Translations under genes and position numbers: made by a program
Source of the DNA: Azospirillum brasilense
GTDB taxonomy: Bacteria; Pseudomonadota; Alphaproteobacteria; Azospirillales; Azospirillaceae
Direction of reading: 5' to 3'
Assembly: GCF_007827795.1 (NCBI RefSeq)
Contig: NZ_VITI01000020.1
Location: forward strand, 19,786-83,785
Length of the DNA stretch: 64,000 bases
In this document: in pieces, positions 44,204 through 52,240 of the stretch
Layout of the letters: the number at the start of each line of letters is the position of its first letter
Position numbering within the stretch: position 1 is the stretch's first letter
Notes under the pieces: model-generated
Databases searched by the model: none
What the model was told of the DNA's origin: nothing
What the model saw: only the letters and a program-made list of their open reading frames with translations

Positions 44204-46405
44204 TCAGGGGGCCGGCTTCACCGCCACGACGTGATAGCCGACGGTGAACTGGCCGATGTGGCAGGCATCGTCGAGCGCGTGCAGATAGCGCGGCAGCAAT
44301 TCCCCGAACAGCCGGCCGACCACGCCGTCGTGGCCGCCGTGCAGATCGCGGTGTTGGTCCATCGTCCAGGCCACCCGCGCGGTTTCCTGGGCCAGCAGGC
44401 GGAAGAAGCCGCCGTTCGGCATGATCTCGCGGACCTCCAGCCCGTTGCGGGCGCAGACGTGGCGGTACCAGTGCGGGGTGAAGCCACCATAGTAATGATA
44501 GGGCTCCTGGTGCAGGCCCGATCCCAGGGGGGCCGTCAGGATCAGCGTGCCGCCGGGCGCGAGCACGCGCGCCATCTCCCGGACCGCGGCGGCCGGTTCC
44601 GGCACATGCTCCAGAACCTCCGTGCACAGGACCGCGTCGAAAGAGGCGTCGGGCGCCGGAAGGTCGAGGATGTCGCTGACCAGATCTATGCTGCCGTACA
44701 GCCCCTCATGGCGCGCGGGGTCCTGGAAGCCCTCGTAACGCTTAAAGTCATGGGAGGTGTAGGCGCAGTGCGCGAAGGCCGCGCGGTACCGGCAGGTCCC
44801 GGCCCCGACGTCGAGCACGCGCCCGCCCGCCGGCACCGCGGCGGCCTGCCCGGCGACCCAGCGGTCGCGGTCGCGCTGGTTGAAGTCGTGGATCTCCGCG
44901 ATGGCCGGGGGCTTGCCCTGATCGGCCACTAGCCGGGCCAGGAAGGCGGCGAGATCGTCCGGCACCGCGGCCTGGGCCTTGGTTTCGGCGAACAGGGCGG
45001 GGTGGGCGTTCGGAGCGGGCGGAGCCTCGCCGTCCGCCAGGAAGGTGCGGAGCTGCTCGCGCCAGCGTTCCCAGGTCGGGCGCTCCGTCCGGTCGACGGT
45101 GCTGTCCCACAGCAGTTCCTCCACGGCGGCGATCTGCTCGTCCAGCGGCCGGTCCGCGTCCTTGACGGCGCGCGCGGTGACGTTGTGCAGCGGCGGTTCG
45201 TGCCCGGAGCTGTGATTCTCGATGGTCACCCCGATGAAGCCCAGCCGCTCCAGCGTGTGGCGGAACCGCTCCCCGAACCAATGGCCGACGTGGTAGCCCC
45301 AACTGGCCGTCTGGTCGCCCTCCATGTGCCGCAGGGATCTCAGACGCAGCGCGTAGGGAAGGGAGGCGTCCGCCACCTCGCGCGCGCACCCCACGGTGTC
45401 GGGGGTTTCCAGATGCAGGACGCCGCCCGGCTTCAGCCAGCGGTGCCAGCGGACCAGCAGGCCGTAGGCGGCCACGCGGTTGAAATGCTCGAAGACGTGG
45501 TGCAGGCGGACCTCGTCCACCGTTCCGTCCGGAAAATGCAGACCCAGGATGTCGGCCTCGAAGTCCGGACGGACCGCCATCACGTTGTGGGCGTCGGACG
45601 GGTAATCGATGTTGACGTAGCCCGGCAGGCGCGTTTCCCCGCAGCCGAGATGCAGGCGCAGGGGCACCCCCGGATAAGTCAGGCCGTACGCCGTCAGCGC
45701 CTCAAGCCCGTCCCGCCACTGGGCCGGCGGTGAAGCGGGCAGGAAGGGGGCCAGGATTGCCGGAGGCATCTCGCTCCACGACGCATAGACGTCGCCCCAC
45801 ACCAGATCGTGCGGATGCGCCGCCAACTCGGCGAGCAGGGCGTCGGCGCCGATCCACGCGCCGTGGCGGAACGTTGGGCATTCGCCGAAGCCGACGTTGA
45901 AATAGCGGTAGCCGAGGCCGGTGAGATGCTCCACGCAGGCCCGGGTCTCGTCCAGCCCTTCCCGGCAGAACTCGAAGGAAACGACGGGAACCGGCTGCGT
46001 CAGGCCGGCCAGCACGGACCGCTCGAAGCCTTCGACGTCGATCTTGCAATAGTCCGGCCGGCCGTGGGCGGCGACGGCGCCATTGAGCGTGCCGACCTCG
46101 ACCTCGACGGTGCGGTCCCAGCGGTAATCCTTGAAGCGGCCCTGCTTCCATGCCTCGGAGAAGGTCGAGATGGTCGTGGCGTCGGAGCAGATCGACAGGG
46201 TCTGCCGTCCCGCTTCGGGACCCATCGCCATCTGCACCACCCGCACGGCGGGCGTGTCGGCGAAGCGGTGGCGCAGAGCGTCCGCGCAGTCCGGAAGCGG
46301 CTCGAAGCAGATCACGCGGGCTCCTCCCGCGGCAAAGGCGGCGGCCTTGTCGCCGACATTGGCGCCGACGTCGAACACCAGCGGGGTGTGCGCTTCCATG
46401 GTCAT
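44204..46405 (-). CDS. Protein with three methyltransferase domains (FkbM plus two class I)
   Basis: 733 residues. Domain 1 (about 8-200) is FkbM-like: LVFDVGANVGDKAAAFAAGG, ICFEPLPDCADALRHRF and YCKIDVEGFERSVLAGL. Domain 2 (about 245-440) starts LRLHLGCGETRLPGYVNIDY and has VRLHHVFEHFNRVAAYGLLV and LKPGGVLHLETPD. Domain 3 (about 520-733) has GRVLDVGAGTCRYRAAF, DAVLCTEVLEHVPEPAAAV and LAPGGTLILTAPLGSGLH. All three motif I sequences are intact, so each may be active. Such a protein could place methyl groups at several positions, or methylate and cap a growing chain. It lies directly upstream (minus strand order: 46405 first) of nothing coding on that strand and after the wzt-type ATPase gene by 31 bases. 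Confidence 0.88.
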   Translation of the reverse strand: MTMEAHTPLVFDVGANVGDKAAAFAAGGARVICFEPLPDCADALRHRFADTPAVRVVQMAMGPEAGRQTLSICSDATTISTFSEAWKQGRFKDYRWDRTVEVEVGTLNGAVAAHGRPDYCKIDVEGFERSVLAGLTQPVPVVSFEFCREGLDETRACVEHLTGLGYRYFNVGFGECPTFRHGAWIGADALLAELAAHPHDLVWGDVYASWSEMPPAILAPFLPASPPAQWRDGLEALTAYGLTYPGVPLRLHLGCGETRLPGYVNIDYPSDAHNVMAVRPDFEADILGLHFPDGTVDEVRLHHVFEHFNRVAAYGLLVRWHRWLKPGGVLHLETPDTVGCAREVADASLPYALRLRSLRHMEGDQTASWGYHVGHWFGERFRHTLERLGFIGVTIENHSSGHEPPLHNVTARAVKDADRPLDEQIAAVEELLWDSTVDRTERPTWERWREQLRTFLADGEAPPAPNAHPALFAETKAQAAVPDDLAAFLARLVADQGKPPAIAEIHDFNQRDRDRWVAGQAAAVPAGGRVLDVGAGTCRYRAAFAHCAYTSHDFKRYEGFQDPARHEGLYGSIDLVSDILDLPAPDASFDAVLCTEVLEHVPEPAAAVREMARVLAPGGTLILTAPLGSGLHQEPYHYYGGFTPHWYRHVCARNGLEVREIMPNGGFFRLLAQETARVAWTMDQHRDLHGGHDGVVGRLFGELLPRYLHALDDACHIGQFTVGYHVVAVKPAP

Positions 46406-46436
46406 GATCCGAAGTCTCCAGTGCCCGTGCGGTTTC

Positions 46437-47861
46437 TCATACTGGAACGGACGGACGGATCTCGACGCGATGCATCGGGATGCCGATCAGCCCGTTCGCC
46501 ACGCTGCTGTGACGCACGTCGAATTCGAGCACGTGGTAAAGCCAGTGATGCTGAATGTGGCTGTCGGGCGTGCCCTCCGCGACGGCCAGGTTCATCGTGT
46601 AGCGCCCGCCCGCGATGTACGGGAAGACGAAGGCGAAGGAGGCGGTGAAGCGGTCTCCGGGGTCGGCGGAGAAGCTGTAGACGCCGCAGGTGCGGGCGGT
46701 GTCCCAGGCGAAGATCAACTGTCCCAGCCGGTCGTAGATGGCGAAACCGACGATCGGGCTCGACACCGGAACGGTGGTTTCCATCTCGACGTCCAGCGCG
46801 ATCTCGGTGCCTCCGTCTATCAGGCTCACGGGTTCGCCTTCCGCGTTTCGGAAGGCCGCGTTGACGATGGTGATCCCGCGCTCTCCGGTCCAGTTCGCGT
46901 CCTTGCTGAAATCGAAGACGACGGCGCGGCTGCTGTGACCCGACGGGTCCGCGGGCGGAGGTGGCGGATCATCCCCGGCGGTCGCCGGCTTTCCCGCCGG
47001 TTCCGGCGTCGGCACGGGTTCGGCCTTCGGCGTTTCGGCATCCTGCTCCCGCGCCTGCAGGATGAAGGCGGCCGCATCGCCCCGGCCGCGGGGATTGGCC
47101 ATCCAGGCCTGATAATGGTGGATGACCGTCTTGGGCGCGCCGTCCTCGATCACACGCCCGCCGTCGAGCCACACCGCGCGGTCGCACAGGGCAGCGATGG
47201 AGGCCATGTCGTGGGACACGAACAGCAGCGTCCCGCGCTCGCGGAACTCGCGGATGAAGCGGGTGCATTTCTGGGTGAAGCCGATGTCGCCGACCGACAG
47301 GATCTCGTCGACGATCAGCACCTCGGCATCGACATGGGCGGCGACGGAAAAGGCGAGGCGGGCCTGCATGCCGCTGGAGTAGGTGCGCACCGGCTGGTTG
47401 ATGAAATGCCCGATGTCGGCGAAGGCGATGATGGCGTCGCGCCGCTCGGCGATCTGCTCCTCGCTGAGGCCGAGCACGGAGGCCGACAGCCCGATGTTCT
47501 CGAGCCCCGTGAATTCGGGGTTGAAGCTGCTTCCCAGTTCCAGCAGCGGAGCAACCCGGCCCTGCACGGCGGCCTCGCCCTCGGTCGGCTGGAGCACGCC
47601 GCTGATGACCTGGAGCAGGGTGGACTTGCCGGCGCCGTTGCGGCCCAGCAGGGCCACCGACTCTCCGCGGCGCACCGTCAGGTCGATGTCCCGGAGCGCC
47701 CAGAACTCCTGATAGAAACGGCGCCGCCCGCCGGCGAGAAACTGCAGCAGCCGGTCCTGGGGGCGCTCATAGATGTGATAGCATTTCCGGATACCCTGGA
47801 CGCGGATCGAGACGTCGTCGTCTGTAAAGGCGGTGCTCTGCAAAGACACTTTATCCTTCAT
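46437..47861 (-). CDS. wzt: Polysaccharide ABC exporter ATPase with C-terminal substrate-binding domain (Wzt), exporter 2
   Basis: 474 residues from ATG 47861. ATPase: Walker A GRNGAGKS (73-80), signature YSSGM (161-165), Walker B VLIVDE (181-186), and switch His in VSHDMAS. After a Pro/Glu/Ala linker (about 285-320) comes a ~150-residue beta-sandwich of the Wzt C-terminal type (ITIVNAAFRNAEGEPVSLID, SPIVGFAIYDRLGQLIFAWD, GRYTMNLAVAEG). In O-antigen systems that domain recognises the modified, often methylated, non-reducing end before export. A multi-methyltransferase gene next door fits such a cap. Coupled by ATGA to the membrane-protein gene that precedes it. Confidence 0.94.
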   Translation of the reverse strand: MKDKVSLQSTAFTDDDVSIRVQGIRKCYHIYERPQDRLLQFLAGGRRRFYQEFWALRDIDLTVRRGESVALLGRNGAGKSTLLQVISGVLQPTEGEAAVQGRVAPLLELGSSFNPEFTGLENIGLSASVLGLSEEQIAERRDAIIAFADIGHFINQPVRTYSSGMQARLAFSVAAHVDAEVLIVDEILSVGDIGFTQKCTRFIREFRERGTLLFVSHDMASIAALCDRAVWLDGGRVIEDGAPKTVIHHYQAWMANPRGRGDAAAFILQAREQDAETPKAEPVPTPEPAGKPATAGDDPPPPPADPSGHSSRAVVFDFSKDANWTGERGITIVNAAFRNAEGEPVSLIDGGTEIALDVEMETTVPVSSPIVGFAIYDRLGQLIFAWDTARTCGVYSFSADPGDRFTASFAFVFPYIAGGRYTMNLAVAEGTPDSHIQHHWLYHVLEFDVRHSSVANGLIGIPMHRVEIRPSVPV

Positions 47862-49390
47862 GGCGAGGTGGCGACCAGCTTGTCCGCACGGTCCGGCCGG
47901 ACCCGGCGGACGAGTTGGACGGCTCCGTCCCAGCCCATGTCTTCCGACACGAACTCGACCGTCTTGCTGTAGATGCCGACGGAACTGCTGTCGACGATGA
48001 TGATCCCCTCCTCGTGCGCGCGGCGGATGACCCGGTCCAGATGCGCGGGGAACGCCGTCAGGTTCCGTCCCGGGTGGCTGGTGACGGACAAGCCGCGCGT
48101 CGCGCTGTCGTGGAGGGACGCCAGGTTGGCGGCGATGCCGCCCGTGATGCACAGCGCCAGCACCGCCGTCAGGGGCTTGGGAAAAGCCGGCAGGACGCGG
48201 GGGCAGGACAGGATCACGAAAAGGCCGACCAGCAGAAGGGGCGGCATGAAGTAGCGCGGGAAACCGTCGCCCACCCAGGCCCCCCACAGGAAGCCGACGG
48301 CGATGCCCGTTCCCCACACGGCGAACACGCAGGCCAGGAACCGCTCCACCAGGACCCGCCGGGCGGCGAAGGCCAGGAGAATCCCCACCGTCACGGCGAT
48401 CAGACCCCAGAGCGGATAGACGAACGGCAGGTTGCGCATGAACTGCGCGACCGCGGTGTTGTGCATCCGGGAAATCCGGTCCATCAGGGAGAAGCCGTAA
48501 AGATATTCCTGCGCGGATACCATAAGGCAGAAGAGCACGCCGAGCGCGCAACCGGCGATCAGCCCGGCGGCTGTCCGGTGCATCCGCCGCACGGACTGGG
48601 CATCCTCCGCGCCGGGCAGAAGCGCGCGCGCCACGGCGACGGCGATCCAGACCGTCACGGTGGCCGCCACCAGCGTGGCGGCCCATTCGTGCTTGCCAAG
48701 CGCGGCGACGAAGCCGGCCAGGAGCGCGGCGGTGAAGGGCCGGCTCCGCCCTTCGGGGCGCACGCCGGCGATCCAGGCCGCCACCCCGATCAGGAAGACG
48801 CCGACGCTGCCGTCGATCTGCGGCTGGACCGACGCGCCGACGGCCAGCGGTGTGGTCAGGACATAGCCGGCGATCAGGATGGGAACCGCCGCCGCCGCCC
48901 CGGCCAACCCCGCTGCGCCGGTCAACGCGGCCCGAAACAGGACCGCGCTGCCGATCGCGAACAGCGCCAGGAACGGCAGCCGCGCCGCCACGTTCACCCC
49001 CTCCGGCGTGGTCTGGGCCACCAGCCCGGACAGGCCGGTTCCGCGCACCACATGGTCGAGCAACAGATAGGGAACGATGTTGCGCTCGAAGCTGAGGAAA
49101 AGGTCGGTCCCGCCGACACGGCCGATCAGGATCTGGGGCCACCCGTTGTCCGTCCGGCTGGACAACGGCTCGTCCCCAAGGACGAGCATGGCGTGGCTGC
49201 CCTCTTCGCCGATCAGGGGGTTGGCCAGGAAGGGCAGCCGCACCGCAACGGCGATCAGGACCATCAGCACCAACAGAACGAGCGGCACGAAGCGCTCCCG
49301 GTCGCCGCTGCGCAAGACGGTGCGGGCGGAGGAGGAGGCGATCGTTTCATCCATGGAGGTGGCCTGCTGGAGCAACCACGGGAGGGGCAT
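47858..49390 (-). CDS. Polytopic membrane protein, GT39/ArnT-like glycosyltransferase candidate
   Basis: 510 residues (498 if ATG 49354 is used; neither start has a strong ribosome site). About ten to twelve hydrophobic segments, for example FVPLVLLVLMVLIAVAVRLPF and LAGAAAAVPILIAGYVLTTP. After the first segment there is NPLIGEEGSHAMLVLG, with acidic residues where GT-C enzymes such as ArnT carry a catalytic Asp/Glu. A soluble C-terminal tail (about 430-510) ends the protein. The family fit to GT39/PMT is tentative; an alternative is a general membrane protein of a polysaccharide locus. Paired with a second such gene upstream and overlapped with wzt downstream. Confidence 0.6.
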   Translation of the reverse strand: MPLPWLLQQATSMDETIASSSARTVLRSGDRERFVPLVLLVLMVLIAVAVRLPFLANPLIGEEGSHAMLVLGDEPLSSRTDNGWPQILIGRVGGTDLFLSFERNIVPYLLLDHVVRGTGLSGLVAQTTPEGVNVAARLPFLALFAIGSAVLFRAALTGAAGLAGAAAAVPILIAGYVLTTPLAVGASVQPQIDGSVGVFLIGVAAWIAGVRPEGRSRPFTAALLAGFVAALGKHEWAATLVAATVTVWIAVAVARALLPGAEDAQSVRRMHRTAAGLIAGCALGVLFCLMVSAQEYLYGFSLMDRISRMHNTAVAQFMRNLPFVYPLWGLIAVTVGILLAFAARRVLVERFLACVFAVWGTGIAVGFLWGAWVGDGFPRYFMPPLLLVGLFVILSCPRVLPAFPKPLTAVLALCITGGIAANLASLHDSATRGLSVTSHPGRNLTAFPAHLDRVIRRAHEEGIIIVDSSSVGIYSKTVEFVSEDMGWDGAVQLVRRVRPDRADKLVATSP

Positions 49391-49408
49391 TGACGATGTG
49401 GAGGCTCG

Positions 49409-51043
49409 TCATGGATGACGCATCCGGAAGACCGTCAGGGGCGAGCCCCCACCAAGAGTGGCGACAGGGTCGCCGTTGCGGTGTCCCTCCTCCAGGAAGA
49501 GCCCGTGGAAGCGGTTGCTCCATTCCGGGGCGCTGGGGTCGGGCGGGGACTGGGACAGCAGGTAATCGGCGGCGCGCAGCCGTTGCACCGAGCCTTCCGG
49601 CGTGATGCCACGGACGATGTCGTACACCAGCGTGTCCAGCCGCTGTGACCGCACGACCGGGTCCACGGTGAGCTGCTGCGCCAGCAGAAGGCTTTCGACG
49701 TTGAGACCGCCGGCGTCGCTGCCGATCAGCACCCTCGGCGGCGCGTTCCGGGGGATGTCCTGCGAGGCGCGGTCGGCGGCGACCGCGGCCAGGGCATCGC
49801 GCGACTGCATCACGAAACGCAGATCGAGGCTGCCGGCGGTCGGCAGGGACAGCACGACGCAGAGCGCCACCCCCGCCGGAGCAGCCAGCCGCCAGCCCGC
49901 CGGATCGCTCCGCCCGGTGCCCCAGGCGAAGGAGGCCAGCACCCACGGCAGCGCGAACCAGAAGGGCAGGTAGAAGCGCGGGTCGCGGTTCGGGCTCGCC
50001 GAGACGAGCAGGAAATAGCCAAGCAGAACAGCGAGCAGATACAGGGGGGCCACGGCGTCCCGCGGGCGGCGGACCGTCATGAAGACCGCCATCAGGACCA
50101 GCAGGGCCAGCGGCACCGCGCCCATCCCCGTGCCCAGGATCTGGTCGCGGACCAGGACGCCGAAGGCCAGGCCGCTGTCGTAGAACTGCGCGACGTTGCC
50201 GAAGGAGGAGCCGGCCGCGTGCGCCATGTAGTTCTTCAAGTAGCGCAGGATCACCAGGGCGGCGGGCAGCGACACCACGGCCGCCGCCGCGCCACGCAGC
50301 AGCAAGGCCGCCGGCCCGTAGCGCCGCACGGTCAGGGCGGCCAGAACCGGGAACACCGCCAGTATGAAGACGCCGTAGGTCAGCTTGCCCAGCACGCCGA
50401 GCGAGGCGAGGACGCCCCAGAGGACGCCGCGGGCGATGTGGCCGCGCCAGGACGGCGTCGGACGCTGCCCCATCTCCAGCGGCAGGAGCATCAGCGTCGC
50501 CGCCACGGTGAGGGCGAACAGGGTGTCCACGAAGATCAGACCGCCCACCGCCAGCGTATGCGGGACGAGCGCGCAGGCCAGCCCGCCCAGCACGATGGCC
50601 CCCAGCGGCAGCCGGGCCGCCTGGGCCATCCAGGCCATCAGCACGGCGATCCCCAGAGACATCGCGGCCAGCACGACCGGCATCAGCATCAGCAGTTCGG
50701 CGCGTCCTTGGATATCCCCGGCGAACAGCAGGAGGAAGGCCAGGATCGGCGACTTCACCATTTCCTGCAGGCACAGGTCGAGGGCAGGCAGATCCAGCGC
50801 AAAGGCCGCCCGGTTCACGCAGACGGCGCGATGCAGAAAATACAGCTCGTCCCAATTCGGGGCGTGCGGGTTGTAGCGCAGAACGGCCGGCACCACGCCG
50901 GCCAACAGCGCGGCCAGGGCGGTCAGGGCCGCCAGGGCAGAGGCCCGGCTTTCCAGGATGCCCTGCCGGAAGCCGCCCGGACGCCCATGCGACGGGGTCC
51001 ACCGGCTGGCGTTCGGTGTGGAAACGGACACGGTGTCGCTCAT
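49409..51043 (-). CDS. Second polytopic membrane protein, GT39/ArnT-like
   Basis: 544 residues from ATG 51043; a frame opening at 51091 is longer but unsupported. About ten hydrophobic segments. The first periplasmic loop reads LRYNPHAPNWDELYFLHRAV, matching the NWDELYF/GWDEGYY pattern with the acidic catalytic residues of GT-C dolichyl- or undecaprenyl-phosphate-sugar transferases. DPRFYLPFWFALPWVLASFAW is also typical. A soluble periplasmic tail of about 120 residues follows. It would transfer a sugar from a polyprenyl phosphate to a periplasmic acceptor. Followed by the related gene 19 bases downstream. Confidence 0.65.
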   Translation of the reverse strand: MSDTVSVSTPNASRWTPSHGRPGGFRQGILESRASALAALTALAALLAGVVPAVLRYNPHAPNWDELYFLHRAVCVNRAAFALDLPALDLCLQEMVKSPILAFLLLFAGDIQGRAELLMLMPVVLAAMSLGIAVLMAWMAQAARLPLGAIVLGGLACALVPHTLAVGGLIFVDTLFALTVAATLMLLPLEMGQRPTPSWRGHIARGVLWGVLASLGVLGKLTYGVFILAVFPVLAALTVRRYGPAALLLRGAAAAVVSLPAALVILRYLKNYMAHAAGSSFGNVAQFYDSGLAFGVLVRDQILGTGMGAVPLALLVLMAVFMTVRRPRDAVAPLYLLAVLLGYFLLVSASPNRDPRFYLPFWFALPWVLASFAWGTGRSDPAGWRLAAPAGVALCVVLSLPTAGSLDLRFVMQSRDALAAVAADRASQDIPRNAPPRVLIGSDAGGLNVESLLLAQQLTVDPVVRSQRLDTLVYDIVRGITPEGSVQRLRAADYLLSQSPPDPSAPEWSNRFHGLFLEEGHRNGDPVATLGGGSPLTVFRMRHP

Positions 51044-51163
51044 GATCTCACAAGTGGCGAAAGCACCCGGGCGGGCGACGCAAGCCATCATGATCCGGGA
51101 AGCGATGTCAAGCCGTCCGGATCATGGAGCGGGAAAGTGAGAGGAAGGGATGGTCAGGCCGCC

Positions 51164-52240
51164 TCAGGGGTGAACGGCAACCGTTACGGTGCGGTCCGGC
51201 GGGAGTGGCGCGCTCCGGAACCCCGCCAGCAGGCGGTCTATGCCGACGGCCTCGGGATGGTCATTTCCGATCGCTTCCAGATCGCGGTCCACCAGGATGC
51301 GGCGCAGGACAGGCAGGGCGGCGGCGGGAAGCCGGGCCACCGGCCGGTGGCGCCACAGCCGGTAGCAGGCCACCCCCGCCTCGAACACCGACAGGCCGAG
51401 CAGGGCGGCCAGACGCTCCATGTCCGCAGGCAGGGTGCCTTGCAGGTTCTGCCTCCGGAGCCGCAGATTGACGGCGCCGCTCGCCCGCCGCTGCTGGGCC
51501 GAATGAAGCCCGGAGACGGAGCCGGAGGAGGCCGTGTAGTCGAACAGCAGTTCCTCCACCATGGCCGGCTTGAAGAAGCGCAGCCATAGGCTCCACAGTG
51601 TGTAGTCTTCGCAATGGGAGAAGGCCGGGTCGTGCGGATAGCCGCCGAGCAGCCGGTAGACGTCGCGCCGGGCGACCACGCTGCCATGCGGGAAGGGGCA
51701 GCCGACCTCCAGCGAGAAGCGCATGATCTCGCCCCAGCCGTCCTTGCGCAGATGAGTGTCGAGCGTGCGCCCCTCGGCGTCGACAATGGTCATTCCGGTG
51801 GCCACGATGGTCAAGTCAGGATCGGCGTGCAAGCGCTCGAACTGGCGGGCGATCTTGCCGAGGCACCAGCGGTCGTCGCCGTCCATCCGGGCGATGTAGG
51901 GATGACTGGCCAGGGCGAGGCCGCGGTTCAGCGTGTGGACCAGCCCGCTGTTGCGCTCGTTCCGCTCCCAACGGATTTCGGGCCGGTGCGGCAGATGGCC
52001 GCTGCGCACGAGGTCGGCGACTGGCATCGGGCTGCCGTCGTCGATCACCAGGATCTCCAGCGGTCCGGGGTAATCCTGCTCCAGGACCGAAGCGATGGCA
52101 CGGTCGAGCAGCGCCACCTCCGTCACCGAGGCTCCACGCATGAAAACGGGCAGCAGCACGCTGGTGCCCATGCCGGGCTCGGTCCCGGCGCCGATCGCCT
52201 TGCCCTGGCCACTCATGGCCTGCGGTTCCTTCATGGTCAT
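51164..52240 (-). CDS. GT2-family glycosyltransferase
   Basis: 358 residues from ATG 52240, overlapping the stop of the giant GT11/GT2 gene as ATGA. GT2 core: SVLLPVFMRGASVTEVALLD, LEILVIDDGSPMPV, NSGLVHTLNRGLALASHPY, ARMDGDDRW (the metal-binding DxD), and PFPHGSVVARRDVYRLLGG with HCEDYTLWSLWLRF. No membrane segment. Translation is probably coupled to the upstream gene and its product likely adds the next sugar on the same glycan. 121 bases separate it from the membrane-protein gene at 49409-51043. Confidence 0.9.
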   Translation of the reverse strand: MTMKEPQAMSGQGKAIGAGTEPGMGTSVLLPVFMRGASVTEVALLDRAIASVLEQDYPGPLEILVIDDGSPMPVADLVRSGHLPHRPEIRWERNERNSGLVHTLNRGLALASHPYIARMDGDDRWCLGKIARQFERLHADPDLTIVATGMTIVDAEGRTLDTHLRKDGWGEIMRFSLEVGCPFPHGSVVARRDVYRLLGGYPHDPAFSHCEDYTLWSLWLRFFKPAMVEELLFDYTASSGSVSGLHSAQQRRASGAVNLRLRRQNLQGTLPADMERLAALLGLSVFEAGVACYRLWRHRPVARLPAAALPVLRRILVDRDLEAIGNDHPEAVGIDRLLAGFRSAPLPPDRTVTVAVHP

